A program made the position numbers and the translations under genes. DNA of 64,000 bases from Pseudomonas anguilliseptica (GTDB lineage Bacteria; Pseudomonadota; Gammaproteobacteria; Pseudomonadales; Pseudomonadaceae). The DNA lies in NCBI RefSeq assembly GCF_021375795.1, contig NZ_JAEIOI010000001.1, positions 1,550,001 to 1,614,000 of the forward strand, written 5' to 3'. The notes under the pieces were generated by a model. That model was given only the letters and a program-made list of their open reading frames with translations, was not told the origin of the DNA and ran no database searches. Of the stretch, positions 49,032-57,542 are shown in pieces; position 1 is the stretch's first letter, and each line of letters starts with the position of its first letter.

Positions 49032-49532
49032 TCAAAGTTCTCCACGACTACGGTGTTGCAGCATCGGCACCAGGTACACCGGCACTTCGGAAAGCTGCAC
49101 CAGGCGCGAAGCCGTCCGTCCCAGGGGAATGTCCATATCGGTACCGTGGCTGTGGCTACCTAGGACCAGCAGATCCACGCCGAGTTGCTGCGCTTCATCG
49201 AGGATTACCAACGGTGGATCACCCTGGACCACGCGTACTGCCTTGATCAGATCCAGGTCATGCAGCGCTTCGCCGATCTCATCGCGAAAGCCCTCCAGCA
49301 CTCGCTGTTCGATGCTGGCCATCACGGTACTCAGGCCGTTGGTGCGCAGCTCCTTGAGCCGCTCTTCATCCAGGTAGGTTTGCAGCACCGATTCGGCAAA
49401 CAGACCCATGGGCTCCACCGCGTGCACCACATACAGGCTGGCATTGAAAGAGCGGGTCAACGCCAGAGCGTGTTGCAGGATGTAGGGGGCATACAGACCC
49501 AGATCAGTGGCATACAGAATCGAGCGAATCAT
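49032..49532 (-). CDS. Universal stress protein (UspA family)
   Basis: A 166-residue UspA-domain protein starting MIRSILYATDLG; the ATP-binding motif appears as LGSHSHGTDMDIPLGRTASRLVQ at the C-terminal part (short version VLGSHSHGTD). ATG at 49532 with GGAGG upstream; 20 more in-frame codons upstream are not supported. It lies next to cysB, a place also known in P. aeruginosa. Role in stress survival inferred from the family. Confidence 0.9.
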   Translation of the reverse strand: MIRSILYATDLGLYAPYILQHALALTRSFNASLYVVHAVEPMGLFAESVLQTYLDEERLKELRTNGLSTVMASIEQRVLEGFRDEIGEALHDLDLIKAVRVVQGDPPLVILDEAQQLGVDLLVLGSHSHGTDMDIPLGRTASRLVQLSEVPVYLVPMLQHRSRGEL

Positions 49533-49675
49533 TCGGCCTCCTTGACTGCCTGACTGGCGGGCCTGATCTGAGCTTAGCAGTGCCATCGGCAAGTCAAAGA
49601 AACCACAGGTTTTGAGGACGAATGGTTATATAGGTATAGGGGGAAGAGGGCGCTGATGGCCCTCATGCGTAGGAA

Positions 49676-50581
49676 TTAGAGTTGTGGTTCGTTACTGATG
49701 CCGTGCGGTACGTGACCGGTGGCGACCACTTCGCGGGCTTTTTCGCAGTGCCCGGCCTGGTCGTCGAAGAACACATCGGCGCCGAAGGTTTCCAGAATCG
49801 CGGCTTTTTCCAGGCCGCCGAGGAAGAACGACTCATCCAGACGAATGTTCCACTCGCGCAGGGTGCGGATCACCCGCTCATGGGCTGGCGCCGAGCGCGC
49901 GGTGACCAGTGCCGTGCGAATCGGGCACTGCTCTTCCGGGAACTCCTGTTGCAGGCGGTGCAGGGCGGCGAGGAACGGCTTGAATGGGCCGCCGCCGAGC
50001 AGCTCACGGGCTGACTGCCGTTCGTGGCTCTGGAAGGCTTCCAGGCCGGCCTGTTGATAGACCCGCTCGGATTCATCGGAAAACAGCACGGCGTCACCGT
50101 CGAAGGCGATGCGCAGCTCGTTGCTTGCCGCCCGGCGTGCGCCACCGGAGAGGATGGTCGCCGCACCGAAACCGGCACGCAGCGCGCTGCGCACATCTTC
50201 GGCGTGAGTGGAGAGAAACAGGTGGCAGCCGAAGGCGGCCAGATACGGATCGGGGCTGCGTCCACCGACAAAGGCTGCGCGGGAGATGCCCAGGCCGTAG
50301 TGCTGGATCGAGTTGAAGGCGCGCAGGCCGGTGTCAGCACTGTTGCGCGAGACCAGAATCACTTCAACGCGCTGCTGCTTGAGGGTGGTGTTGATCTGCA
50401 GCAGCTTCTCCACCAGGGGAAAGGCATCGCCAGGGGGGAGGATTTCGTCCTCATGCTCGATCTGGTATTGGCGATAGGCCTCGACGCCCTGGCTTTCATA
50501 AACCTGGTGGCTGTCGCGCAGATCGAACAGCGCCCGCGAGGAAATCGCCAGCACCAGTTTGTCGCCTAATCCCTTGCTCAT
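49676..50581 (-). CDS. Cytosolic 5'-nucleotidase (cN-I type)
   Basis: A 301-residue member of the bacterial 5'-nucleotidase family (PF06189). The N-terminal AISSRALFDLRDSH and the central RIAFDGDAVLFSDESERVYQ, with the HAD-like aspartates, are the markers; the C-terminus has VFFDDQAGHCEKA. It removes phosphate from nucleoside 5'-monophosphates. It ends the cluster of thioredoxin-like, ketopantoate-reductase-like and nucleotidase genes, with a 9-nt gap to the reductase gene. Confidence 0.88.
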   Translation of the reverse strand: MSKGLGDKLVLAISSRALFDLRDSHQVYESQGVEAYRQYQIEHEDEILPPGDAFPLVEKLLQINTTLKQQRVEVILVSRNSADTGLRAFNSIQHYGLGISRAAFVGGRSPDPYLAAFGCHLFLSTHAEDVRSALRAGFGAATILSGGARRAASNELRIAFDGDAVLFSDESERVYQQAGLEAFQSHERQSARELLGGGPFKPFLAALHRLQQEFPEEQCPIRTALVTARSAPAHERVIRTLREWNIRLDESFFLGGLEKAAILETFGADVFFDDQAGHCEKAREVVATGHVPHGISNEPQL

Positions 50582-50590
50582 GACGGTGTC

Positions 50591-51538
50591 CTATTGCGCG
50601 CGTTGTTCGAGAAAACGCAGGGTCTGATACAGCATCTCGGTGCGCGGCATGGCGTAACCGGCTTGGGCCGCAGCGGCCAGTGGTGCGGCATAGATGGCGT
50701 GCAGTTCCAGCGGGCGTTGCAGGGCGAAGTCGTGGTACATGCTCGGCAGGTAGTCCGGCATATGGTCGGTGGCGGCGAGCAACTTGCCGGCAAAGCCTGC
50801 GGGCAGCTGATAGCCGCAGGCACCGGCGGCATCCACCACTTCCTGCATGATTGCCTCGATCAGCGCGCGGCTGTCGGCGTTGCCCATTAGCGCCGTGGTG
50901 GCGCTGTTGAGCAGCACCGCCAGGCCGTTGTAGGGCACGTTCCACACCAGCTTTTGCCAGCGCGCCTGGTTCAGTTCGGCCATGGCGGTGGAGTCCAGCC
51001 CGGCAGCCTGGAACAGTGCACAGCCTTGTTCGAGGATCTGCTGACGGCCCTCGGCATCGCTCGTCGGGCCGGAGTGATAGCCCAGGTTGACGTTGCCCAG
51101 CGCCTGATGTTCGACCACTCCTGGTGCACTGCGATGCGCGCAGATATAGCAGAGGCCGCCCAGCAGGTGCAGCGAGTCCGGCAGCAGCGGGCGCAGTTCG
51201 TCTTCCACGGCCAGACCATTCTGCATCAGCACCACTTTGGCGCCCGGTGCGGCTGCCTGGCTGATCAGCGGCGCCAGTTCGGCGTTGCTGGTGGTCTTGG
51301 CGCCGATCAGCAGCCAGTCGCATGGCGGCATGTCGCTGACCGACTGATACGCCTGCACGTTATCCAGGTGCAGGCTGCCATGCACAGTACTGTTGACCTG
51401 CAGGCCCTGACTGGCGACAGCGGCGAATTCACTGCGCAGCAGAAAGTGCACATCAAAACCGGCGCGGGCCAGCATCAGGCCATAAAAACCGCCAATTGCG
51501 CCGGAGCCGAGAATGCCGATACGGGGTGTTGCAGTCAT
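50591..51538 (-). CDS. Ketopantoate reductase-like protein (PanE/ApbA family)
   Basis: A 315-residue 2-dehydropantoate 2-reductase family enzyme. The NADP motif GILGSGAIGGFYG is at the start, the conserved LLIGAKTTSN and KLVWNVPYNGLAVLL (with the catalytic Lys) follow. True PanE would make pantoate for coenzyme A; stand-alone paralogues are common in Pseudomonas, so the symbol panE is not given. ATG overlaps the previous stop by 1 nt. Confidence 0.85.
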   Translation of the reverse strand: MTATPRIGILGSGAIGGFYGLMLARAGFDVHFLLRSEFAAVASQGLQVNSTVHGSLHLDNVQAYQSVSDMPPCDWLLIGAKTTSNAELAPLISQAAAPGAKVVLMQNGLAVEDELRPLLPDSLHLLGGLCYICAHRSAPGVVEHQALGNVNLGYHSGPTSDAEGRQQILEQGCALFQAAGLDSTAMAELNQARWQKLVWNVPYNGLAVLLNSATTALMGNADSRALIEAIMQEVVDAAGACGYQLPAGFAGKLLAATDHMPDYLPSMYHDFALQRPLELHAIYAAPLAAAAQAGYAMPRTEMLYQTLRFLEQRAQ

Positions 51539-51885
51539 CAGGGAAGTTCCTCTGCAGGGCGCGACAGGGCAGTGTCCAGCGCCTGGGTGAGTTCGGCGCT
51601 GTGCAGGCGGCTGTGCAGTGCGCCATAAAATTGGCCATCACGTACGGCAAACAGGGCCGGTAGATGGAATACCTCGTAACGTGCCACTAAACCGCCATTG
51701 TTGGCCGCATCGACCCAGGCCAGGCGCTGCACGGGCAGCGGCAGTTTGCCCAGTTCACGGCGCGCCCAACGGCAACTGGCACAACCTATGCTGGTAAATA
51801 TCAGCAGTGAAGTGCCGGGCAAGTCGAGTAGATGGCGATCTGCATCTAAATCGGTCAGTTCCAGCTCAGTCACTATACTGCCCAA
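51538..51885 (-). CDS. Thioredoxin-like protein with CASC motif
   Basis: A protein of up to 115 residues with a thioredoxin fold: TSIGCASCRW is the CxxC active site, and HLPALFAVRDG has the cis-proline. The frame opens with TTG at 51885; GTG at 51873 (VTELELTD) is equally possible, as neither has a clear ribosome site. It is translationally tied to the ketopantoate-reductase-like gene by a 1-nt overlap. No export signal. Divergent from the PilZ gene. Confidence 0.75.
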   Translation of the reverse strand: MGSIVTELELTDLDADRHLLDLPGTSLLIFTSIGCASCRWARRELGKLPLPVQRLAWVDAANNGGLVARYEVFHLPALFAVRDGQFYGALHSRLHSAELTQALDTALSRPAEELP

Positions 51886-51922
51886 TGTGGTATCAGATTG
51901 ATGGCATCCGAGGTAGTCATAG

Positions 51923-52342
51923 ATGCGTCACTTTCTGCGTCATCCCAGTGATATGCCGGTTGAATTGGTGCTGCGTAAACAGGCGTTCGTGCCCAAGCAG
52001 CGGCTCAACAATATCAGCCTCGGCGGTGTGGCTTGCAACTCCAACCGCGCTTTTCGCCGTGGCACAGCCATCGAGTTGCGTATTCCGCTGTTTGGCGAGC
52101 ATGCGCGTTACCCTGGGCTGGTGGCCTGGTGTCGCAAGCAGGAGGACAAGTACCTGGTCGGTATTGCCTTTGTTGATGAAGACACCCTGTTTCGCGCGCG
52201 CATGGTCGAGCAGGTCTGCCAGATTGAACATTACCGTCATCAACGTGAGCAGGAGCTGGGCTGCAGTCTGCCGATTGAAACGGTGGCGCAGGAATGGATC
52301 AGCCAGCATGCCGCCGAGTTCTCCCGCGCCAGCCTGAATTAG
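51923..52342 (+). CDS. PilZ-domain c-di-GMP effector
   Basis: A 139-residue, single-domain PilZ protein. The c-di-GMP-binding RxxxR occurs at residues 2-6 (RHFLR) and the N/DxSxxG motif at 30-35 (NISLGG). Both key motifs are present, so binding is likely. Gene is divergent from the thioredoxin-like gene by 37 bp, so the two share a promoter region. Target not known. Confidence 0.88.
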   Translation: MRHFLRHPSDMPVELVLRKQAFVPKQRLNNISLGGVACNSNRAFRRGTAIELRIPLFGEHARYPGLVAWCRKQEDKYLVGIAFVDEDTLFRARMVEQVCQIEHYRHQREQELGCSLPIETVAQEWISQHAAEFSRASLN

Positions 52343-52568
52343 TGATTGCCCGCCTGCAGGTCGCGGAAAAACCTGGGCGAGGCGGTTTTTAACGCGATAT
52401 TGCCAACGCAGGTAGTCTTTCGGCGACCTACCAAGCCCATTGTCGAGCCAGGCCTTTACGCGCTAAGGTTCGGCTTCCCCGCTGTGCTCATATTGCTGTG
52501 CTCCGCCACACGGGGATCGCTGGCGGCCGGCACCCGTGACCTGATGACTCTGACTGATGAATAGCACG
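52343..52568 (+). other. 226-bp leader region of the class I DAHP synthase gene
   Basis: No supported gene. A bulged hairpin (TCCCCG-CT-GTG with CAC-A-CGGGGA, about 52474-52518) lies 50-95 nt before the start, and GCTGTGCTC occurs twice inside its loop. The in-frame open stretch from 52346 has no ribosome site or conserved motif. Possible leader regulation; nothing decisive. Confidence 0.4.
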
Positions 52569-53645
52569 ATGGCTGATTTACCGATTGATGACCTGAACGT
52601 TGCCTCCAACGAAACCCTGATCACCCCCGCACAGCTCAAGCGTGAAATTCCGCTGACCGAAGCTGCCCTGCGCACGGTTGCCAGTGGTCGTGAGGTGATC
52701 CGCAATATTCTCGATGGCAAGGATCATCGTCTGTTCGTGGTGGTGGGTCCCTGCTCGATCCATGACATCAAAGCTGCCCACGAGTATGCCGGGCGCCTCA
52801 AGGCACTGGCTGCTGAGCTGTCGGATAGCCTGTATCTGGTCATGCGGGTGTATTTCGAGAAGCCGCGTACCACCGTTGGCTGGAAAGGGTTGATCAACGA
52901 CCCGTTCATGGACGACTCGTTCAAGATTCAGGACGGCTTGCACATCGGTCGTCAGCTGTTGCGTGATCTGGCTGAAATGGACTTGCCGACTGCCACAGAA
53001 GCCCTGGACCCGATTTCCCCGCAATACCTGCAGGACCTGATCAGCTGGTCGGCCATTGGCGCACGTACCACCGAGTCGCAAACCCACCGTGAGATGGCCT
53101 CGGGTCTTTCCTCGGCTGTGGGCTTCAAGAACGGCACTGACGGTGGCCTGACCGTGGCGATCAACGCCCTGCAGTCGGTCTCCAGCCCGCACCGTTTTCT
53201 CGGCATCAACCAGGAAGGTGGCGTGTCCATCGTCACCACCAAAGGCAATGCCTACGGTCACGTGGTGCTGCGCGGTGGCAACGGCAAGCCGAACTACGAC
53301 TCGGTGAGTGTTGCCGTTTGTGAGCAGGAACTGACCAAAGCCGGCATCCGCCCGAACATCATGGTCGATTGCAGCCACGCCAACTCCAACAAGGACCCGG
53401 CCCTGCAACCGCTGGTGATGGATAACGTCGCCAACCAGATCCTCGAAGGTAACCAGTCGATTGTCGGCCTGATGGTGGAAAGCCACTTGGGCTGGGGCAA
53501 TCAGTCGATTCCCAAGGACCTCAGCCAGCTCAAATACGGCGTGTCCATCACCGATGCCTGCATCGATTGGGAAAGCACCGAGAAAACCCTGCGCGGCATG
53601 CATGCCAAGCTCAAGGATGTGCTGCCGAAACGTCAGCGCGGCTGA
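52569..53645 (+). CDS. Class I 3-deoxy-7-phosphoheptulonate (DAHP) synthase
   Basis: A 358-residue class I-alpha (AroF/G/H-like) DAHP synthase. VVVGPCSIHD (metal Cys), KPRTTVGWKG, and NIMVDCSHANSNKD (metal His) are the markers. ATG at 52569 gives the usual MADLPID start; the in-frame ATG at 52557 adds four residues. Neither has a strong ribosome site. It is the sequence-unrelated isoenzyme of the class II gene at 12424-13770. A long terminator follows. Confidence 0.94.
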   Translation: MADLPIDDLNVASNETLITPAQLKREIPLTEAALRTVASGREVIRNILDGKDHRLFVVVGPCSIHDIKAAHEYAGRLKALAAELSDSLYLVMRVYFEKPRTTVGWKGLINDPFMDDSFKIQDGLHIGRQLLRDLAEMDLPTATEALDPISPQYLQDLISWSAIGARTTESQTHREMASGLSSAVGFKNGTDGGLTVAINALQSVSSPHRFLGINQEGGVSIVTTKGNAYGHVVLRGGNGKPNYDSVSVAVCEQELTKAGIRPNIMVDCSHANSNKDPALQPLVMDNVANQILEGNQSIVGLMVESHLGWGNQSIPKDLSQLKYGVSITDACIDWESTEKTLRGMHAKLKDVLPKRQRG

Positions 53646-53661
53646 TTACAACGGCTGCAAT

Positions 53662-53698
53662 AAAAACGGGCTTATGCGTTATGCATAAGCCCGTTTTT
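53662..53698 (+). terminator. Terminator of the class I DAHP synthase gene
   Basis: Perfect 16-bp arms AAAAACGGGCTTATGC and GCATAAGCCCGTTTTT around GTTAT, with a T run. Copy B of the 81-bp repeat begins in this T run. Confidence 0.93.
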
Positions 53699-53774
53699 TA
53701 TGACCTGCCATCCATGGCAGTCACCCTTCGGGCCGTCACTCCGCGACGTTAAAAATCGTTCCAGACGATTTTTT
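53694..53774. repeat. 81-bp dispersed structured repeat, copy B
   Basis: Ungapped partner of 28145-28225 (11 mismatches in 81). Same layout: T run of a terminator, GCCAT.CATGGC, CCCTT.GGGCCGTC, CGCGACGTTAAAAATCG, then CGATTTTTT. Confidence 0.8.
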
Positions 53775-53805
53775 ATTGCCTGCTATGCAGTTAGCCCTCA
53801 ACTCT

Positions 53806-53836
53806 TAGGGCGGGTTGAGCGCAGCGATACCCATCA
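53806..53836. repeat. Short intergenic repeat remnant
   Basis: TAGGGCGGGTTGAGCGCAGC-GATACCCATCA, of the same general type as the arms of the 44683-44843 element. It ends 1 bp before the stop codon of the benE-like gene. Confidence 0.4.
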
Positions 53837-53837
53837 C

Positions 53838-55034
53838 TCAATCGTCCCGCTTGCCCCAGTTGAGAATCGCCAGGGTCAGCAGCCCCGCAACAATCCCCCA
53901 GAACGCCGACCCCACCGAGAACAGGGTCATGCCCGAGGCGGTGACGAGAAAGGTGATCAGCGCCGCTTCGCGCTCTTTCGGCTCGCTCATGGCTTGCGTC
54001 AGGCCGCCAATGATCGAGGCGAACAGGGCGAGGGCGGCGATGGATAGGATCAGCGCTTTCGGCAACGCGGCAAACAGCGCGGCCAAGGTGGCACCGAAGA
54101 TGCCGGCGATGCCATAGAACACCCCGCACCAGATGGCGGCGGTATAGCGTTTTTTCGGGTCTTCGTGGGCTTCCGGGCCGGCGCAGATCGCTGCGCTGAT
54201 GGCCGCCATATGAATGCCATGGCTGCCGAACGGCGCCAGTAGCATCGACGTCAGGCCGGTGGCGCTCAGCAGTGGGCTGGCCGGCACGTCATAACCGTTG
54301 GCGCGCAGCACGGCCATGCCCGGCAGGTTCTGCGAGGCCATGGCAACGATAAACAGTGGGATGCCGATACTGATGATTGCCGCCAGGGAGAAGCTCGGGG
54401 TGGTCCATTCCGGCACCGCCAGTTGCAGCTCGAAATGCTCGAAGTTGAGCAGGCCGAAAATCGCAGCCAGTACGCTGCCGACGATCAAGGCGGCGAGCAC
54501 GGCGTAGCGCGGCAGCAGGCGTTTGCCCAGCAGGTAGGCGATCAGCATGGCCACTACCAGCAGCGGCTGTTGCTCGGCCGCGTTGCAGATTTCCAGGCCG
54601 ATCTTGAACAGCACGCCGGCCAACAACGCGGCGGCGATAGAGGCGGGGATACGGCGCATCAGGCGGTCGAAGGTGCCGGTCAAACCGATCAGCACAATCA
54701 GTGCCGAAGCGAAGATATAGGCACCAATCGCCTCGCTATAGGGCACGCCGGGCAGGCTGGTGATCAGCAGGGCGGCACCAGGGGTGGACCAGGCGATCAT
54801 GATCGGCGCGCGGTAGCGCAGCGACAGGCCGATGCAGCAGATTGCCATGCCAATCGACAATGCCCAGATCCACGAGGAAATCTGCCCGTTGGTCAGACCT
54901 GCAGCCTGGCCAGCCTGGAACATCAGCACCAGCGAGCTGGTGTAGCCGGTAAGCATGGCGATAAAGCCGGCGACTACCGCCGAGGTCGAGGTGTCGGCCA
55001 ATGGCCGTAAGCGGGTTTGCGGTAGATCGTGCAT
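53838..55034 (-). CDS. BenE-family benzoate/H+ symporter-like transporter
   Basis: A 398-residue membrane protein with about 12 helices. Family marks are IMIAWSTPGAALLITSLPG, ASQNLPGMAVLRANGYD and LAPFGSHGIHMAAISAAICAG. BenE-type transporters carry benzoate; no benzoate catabolic genes are near, so the substrate could be another aromatic or organic acid. Its start overlaps the LysE-type gene stop by 1 nt. Convergent with the class I DAHP synthase. Confidence 0.88.
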   Translation of the reverse strand: MHDLPQTRLRPLADTSTSAVVAGFIAMLTGYTSSLVLMFQAGQAAGLTNGQISSWIWALSIGMAICCIGLSLRYRAPIMIAWSTPGAALLITSLPGVPYSEAIGAYIFASALIVLIGLTGTFDRLMRRIPASIAAALLAGVLFKIGLEICNAAEQQPLLVVAMLIAYLLGKRLLPRYAVLAALIVGSVLAAIFGLLNFEHFELQLAVPEWTTPSFSLAAIISIGIPLFIVAMASQNLPGMAVLRANGYDVPASPLLSATGLTSMLLAPFGSHGIHMAAISAAICAGPEAHEDPKKRYTAAIWCGVFYGIAGIFGATLAALFAALPKALILSIAALALFASIIGGLTQAMSEPKEREAALITFLVTASGMTLFSVGSAFWGIVAGLLTLAILNWGKRDD

Positions 55035-55645
55035 CAGAGCAATCCAGTGTCGGCAAAGATGGGATACAGCGAGGCGACCAGCAGCAGGGCCATGCCGATA
55101 TTGAAGATACGCAGCGCTCGGGCGTTACTCAGCCAGTTGCGCAGCAGGCTGCCCGCGACCGTCCACAGACCGACGCTGGGGCAGTTGACCAGGGCGAACA
55201 GCGCGGCGATCAGCAGCACGTTGACCACAAAGTTTTCCTGCGGGGTGTAGGTGGTAATGGCGCCGATGGCCATGATCCAGGCTTTCGGGTTGACCCACTG
55301 AAAGGCCGCCGCCTGCAGAAAGGTAAAGGGTTTACCCACGGACTTGCCGCCATCCTGTGGTGCTCCGGAGCCGGCAATCTTCCAGGCCAGGTACAGCAGG
55401 TAGGCCGCGCCCAGGTAGCGCAGCACGCTGTGCAGCAGCGGTACTTGCTCGAACAACTGGCCCAGGCCGAGACCGACCGAGGCCACCAGCAACATAAAAC
55501 CCAGGCTGATGCCGAACATATGCGGCAGGCTGCGACGCAGGCCGAAATTCACCCCGCTGGCCAGCAGCATCATATTGTTCGGCCCCGGCGTAACCGAGGT
55601 GACAAAGGCGAAGGCGATAAAGGCGAGCAGCAGTTCGGTGGTCAT
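55034..55645 (-). CDS. LysE/RhtB-family amino acid exporter
   Basis: A 203-residue membrane protein of six helices, with the N-terminal TPGPNNMMLLASG motif and QWVNPKAWIMAIGAI. Members export amino acids or related metabolites. It is joined to the BenE-type gene by a 1-nt overlap. It is close to a MarR regulator and a PLP aminotransferase, which might form a functional group for amino acid balance. Confidence 0.9.
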   Translation of the reverse strand: MTTELLLAFIAFAFVTSVTPGPNNMMLLASGVNFGLRRSLPHMFGISLGFMLLVASVGLGLGQLFEQVPLLHSVLRYLGAAYLLYLAWKIAGSGAPQDGGKSVGKPFTFLQAAAFQWVNPKAWIMAIGAITTYTPQENFVVNVLLIAALFALVNCPSVGLWTVAGSLLRNWLSNARALRIFNIGMALLLVASLYPIFADTGLL

Positions 55646-55796
55646 GGCGCAGGCTCATAGCACTTATTGGGGCAGTACTGATCAGCCTAGGGGCAGATGC
55701 CCAGAGCGTCGCGGTACAGCGATGCAGGCAATGGGCGGTACAGTTTCAGGCAGCTTGTTTGTGGCGTCAGTACAGTTTTATACCGGGAGTGCTCTC

Positions 55797-56240
55797 TCAG
55801 CTTTCACTGGCGCTGTTATGCAGGGTTTGGTTGACCTGCAACCAGCCGCTGACGGCGGTTTCCCCGGCTTCACTGAATGCCCGCTGCAGCAGCTTGGCTT
55901 GCTCACGGCGCAGGGCCTGTTCCAGCTTGGCGCCTTCAGCCGTAAAGCCGAGCAGTCGTTTGCGCTTGTCGTCTTCAGCGGCAAGGCTCTGCACCAGGTT
56001 CATTTCCAGCAATTGGCGCAGGGGAGTGTTCAGCGCCTGCTTGCTGACGCCCAGGTAGCCGAGCAGTTCTTTCATGCTCAGCCCTGGGTACTTGGCGATA
56101 AAGAACAGAATGCGGTGATGCACCCGTGACAGGCCGCGGCGCGCCAGCATCTCATCGGCCTTGGCGGTAAACGCCTGGTAGCCGAAGAAGAAGGCTTCCA
56201 TGGCCGTCTGCTGAGTGGTTGTGCTCTTGAGGTCAAGCAT
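55797..56240 (-). CDS. MarR-family regulator
   Basis: A 147-residue winged-helix regulator, with LSMKELLGYLGVSKQALNTP (recognition helix) and DDKRKRLLGFTAEG (wing). I start at ATG 56240 (MLDLKSTTTQQ); a TTG at 56291 would add 17 residues. GGTCAAGC repeats overlap this start, and a GGTCAAA-CAG-TTTGACC palindrome is in the gap to the divergent aminotransferase gene. It likely controls itself and that gene. Confidence 0.85.
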   Translation of the reverse strand: MLDLKSTTTQQTAMEAFFFGYQAFTAKADEMLARRGLSRVHHRILFFIAKYPGLSMKELLGYLGVSKQALNTPLRQLLEMNLVQSLAAEDDKRKRLLGFTAEGAKLEQALRREQAKLLQRAFSEAGETAVSGWLQVNQTLHNSASES

Positions 56241-56301
56241 TAAGGTCAAGCCTATTGACGTATTCGGGTTGATCGTCGTAGTTTCAGGCAAACAGAATTT
56301 C

Positions 56302-56318
56302 GGTCAAACAGTTTGACC
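56302..56318. promoter_or_regulatory. Probable MarR operator
   Basis: GGTCAAA-CAG-TTTGACC, a perfect 7-bp inverted repeat 34 bp before the aminotransferase start. GGTCAAGC half-sites recur at 56231-56238 and 56244-56251, around the regulator's start codon. Confidence 0.65.
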
Positions 56319-56351
56319 TATTTTTATTTGCCTTTGCTACCGGTGATATCC

Positions 56352-57509
56352 ATGGCCTTCTCCGAACGTGTTGCCCGCCTGAAAAGCTCCCTGATCCGTG
56401 AAATCCTCGCCGCGGCGCAGCGTCCGGAAGTCATGTCCTTTGCTGGCGGGTTGCCGGCCGAACCCATGTTGCCGAAGGTCGAATGGGCCGATATGCCGGC
56501 GAGCATGGGTCAGTACGGCATGAGCGAAGGCGAGCCGGCGCTGCGTGAGGCGATTGCCGCCGAGGCTCGCGCTCTGGGCGTACCCTGCGAGGCCAGCCAG
56601 GTATTGATCGTCAGCGGTTCGCAGCAGACGTTGGACTTGGCCAGCAAACTGTTTATCGATCCGGGTACCGAAGTGCTGCTCGAGGCGCCGACCTACCTGG
56701 CCGCGCTACAGGCCTTCCAGCTGTTCGGCGCTGATTGCATCGCCGTGCCGCAGGAAGCCGACGGCCCGCAGATCGACGCTTTGCGCCAACGTCTGCAGAA
56801 CCACAAACCGGCCTTTGCCTATCTGATCCCGACCTTTCAGAACCCATCGGCGGTGCGTTACAGCGAAGCCAAGCGCGACGCCGTGGCGGCGCTGCTGGAT
56901 GAGTTCGGCGTGACCCTGATTGAAGATGAGCCATATCGCGAGCTGGTATTCGATGATGGCAGTGCCACGCCGATTGTCAGCCGTCTGCAAAAGGCCAGCT
57001 GGATTTACACCGGCACGGTGTCGAAAACCCTGCTGCCTGGCCTGCGCGTCGGCTACCTGATTGCGACGAAGGACTTGTTCCCTTACCTGTTGCGCCTCAA
57101 ACAGTCGGCGGACCTGCACACCAACCGCATCGGTCAGTGGCAGGCGCTGCAGTGGCTGGGCAGCGAGAAATACCGTGGCCACCTGGCCGAGCTGCGCGAC
57201 TTCTACCGTATCCGCCGTGATGCCATGCAGGCGGTGCTGGAAGAACATTTCAGCGACCTGGCCGACTGGCAGGTACCCCAGGGCGGTCTGTTCTTCTGGC
57301 TGACCCTCAAGCAGCCGCTGGACACTCGCACGCTGCTGGCGCCGGCGCTGGCGCAGAACGTGGCGTTTATGCCGGGTGAGCCGTTCTTTATCGACCCGGA
57401 CGCCAACCCTGGCCATTTGCGGCTTAACTTCAGCCACGTCGCACCGGAGCGCCTGAACGAAGGTCTCAAGCGTCTGGCCGAGGTGATTCGTCAGGCGCAA
57501 GCAAGCTAA
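56352..57509 (+). CDS. PLP-dependent aminotransferase (class I/II, LysN/Aro8-like)
   Basis: A 385-residue fold-type I aminotransferase without a DNA-binding domain. It shows EVMSFAGGLPAEPMLP, the LIPTFQNPSAVRYSEAKR stretch, and the PLP lysine in GTVSKTLLPGLRVGY. It resembles 2-aminoadipate or broad-range transaminases. ATG at 56352, 13 codons inside the longest frame, has GGTGAT upstream. Divergent from the MarR gene. A GST gene follows, 33 bp away. Confidence 0.88.
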   Translation: MAFSERVARLKSSLIREILAAAQRPEVMSFAGGLPAEPMLPKVEWADMPASMGQYGMSEGEPALREAIAAEARALGVPCEASQVLIVSGSQQTLDLASKLFIDPGTEVLLEAPTYLAALQAFQLFGADCIAVPQEADGPQIDALRQRLQNHKPAFAYLIPTFQNPSAVRYSEAKRDAVAALLDEFGVTLIEDEPYRELVFDDGSATPIVSRLQKASWIYTGTVSKTLLPGLRVGYLIATKDLFPYLLRLKQSADLHTNRIGQWQALQWLGSEKYRGHLAELRDFYRIRRDAMQAVLEEHFSDLADWQVPQGGLFFWLTLKQPLDTRTLLAPALAQNVAFMPGEPFFIDPDANPGHLRLNFSHVAPERLNEGLKRLAEVIRQAQAS

Positions 57510-57542
57510 TCCACGCGGTCAAGCAGATTGGAGGAGGGCGAT

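Noticed and set aside
52346..52564. A 72-codon open frame in the leader of class I DAHP synthase as a leader peptide
   Set aside because: It starts with TTG without a ribosome site and has no run of aromatic codons.
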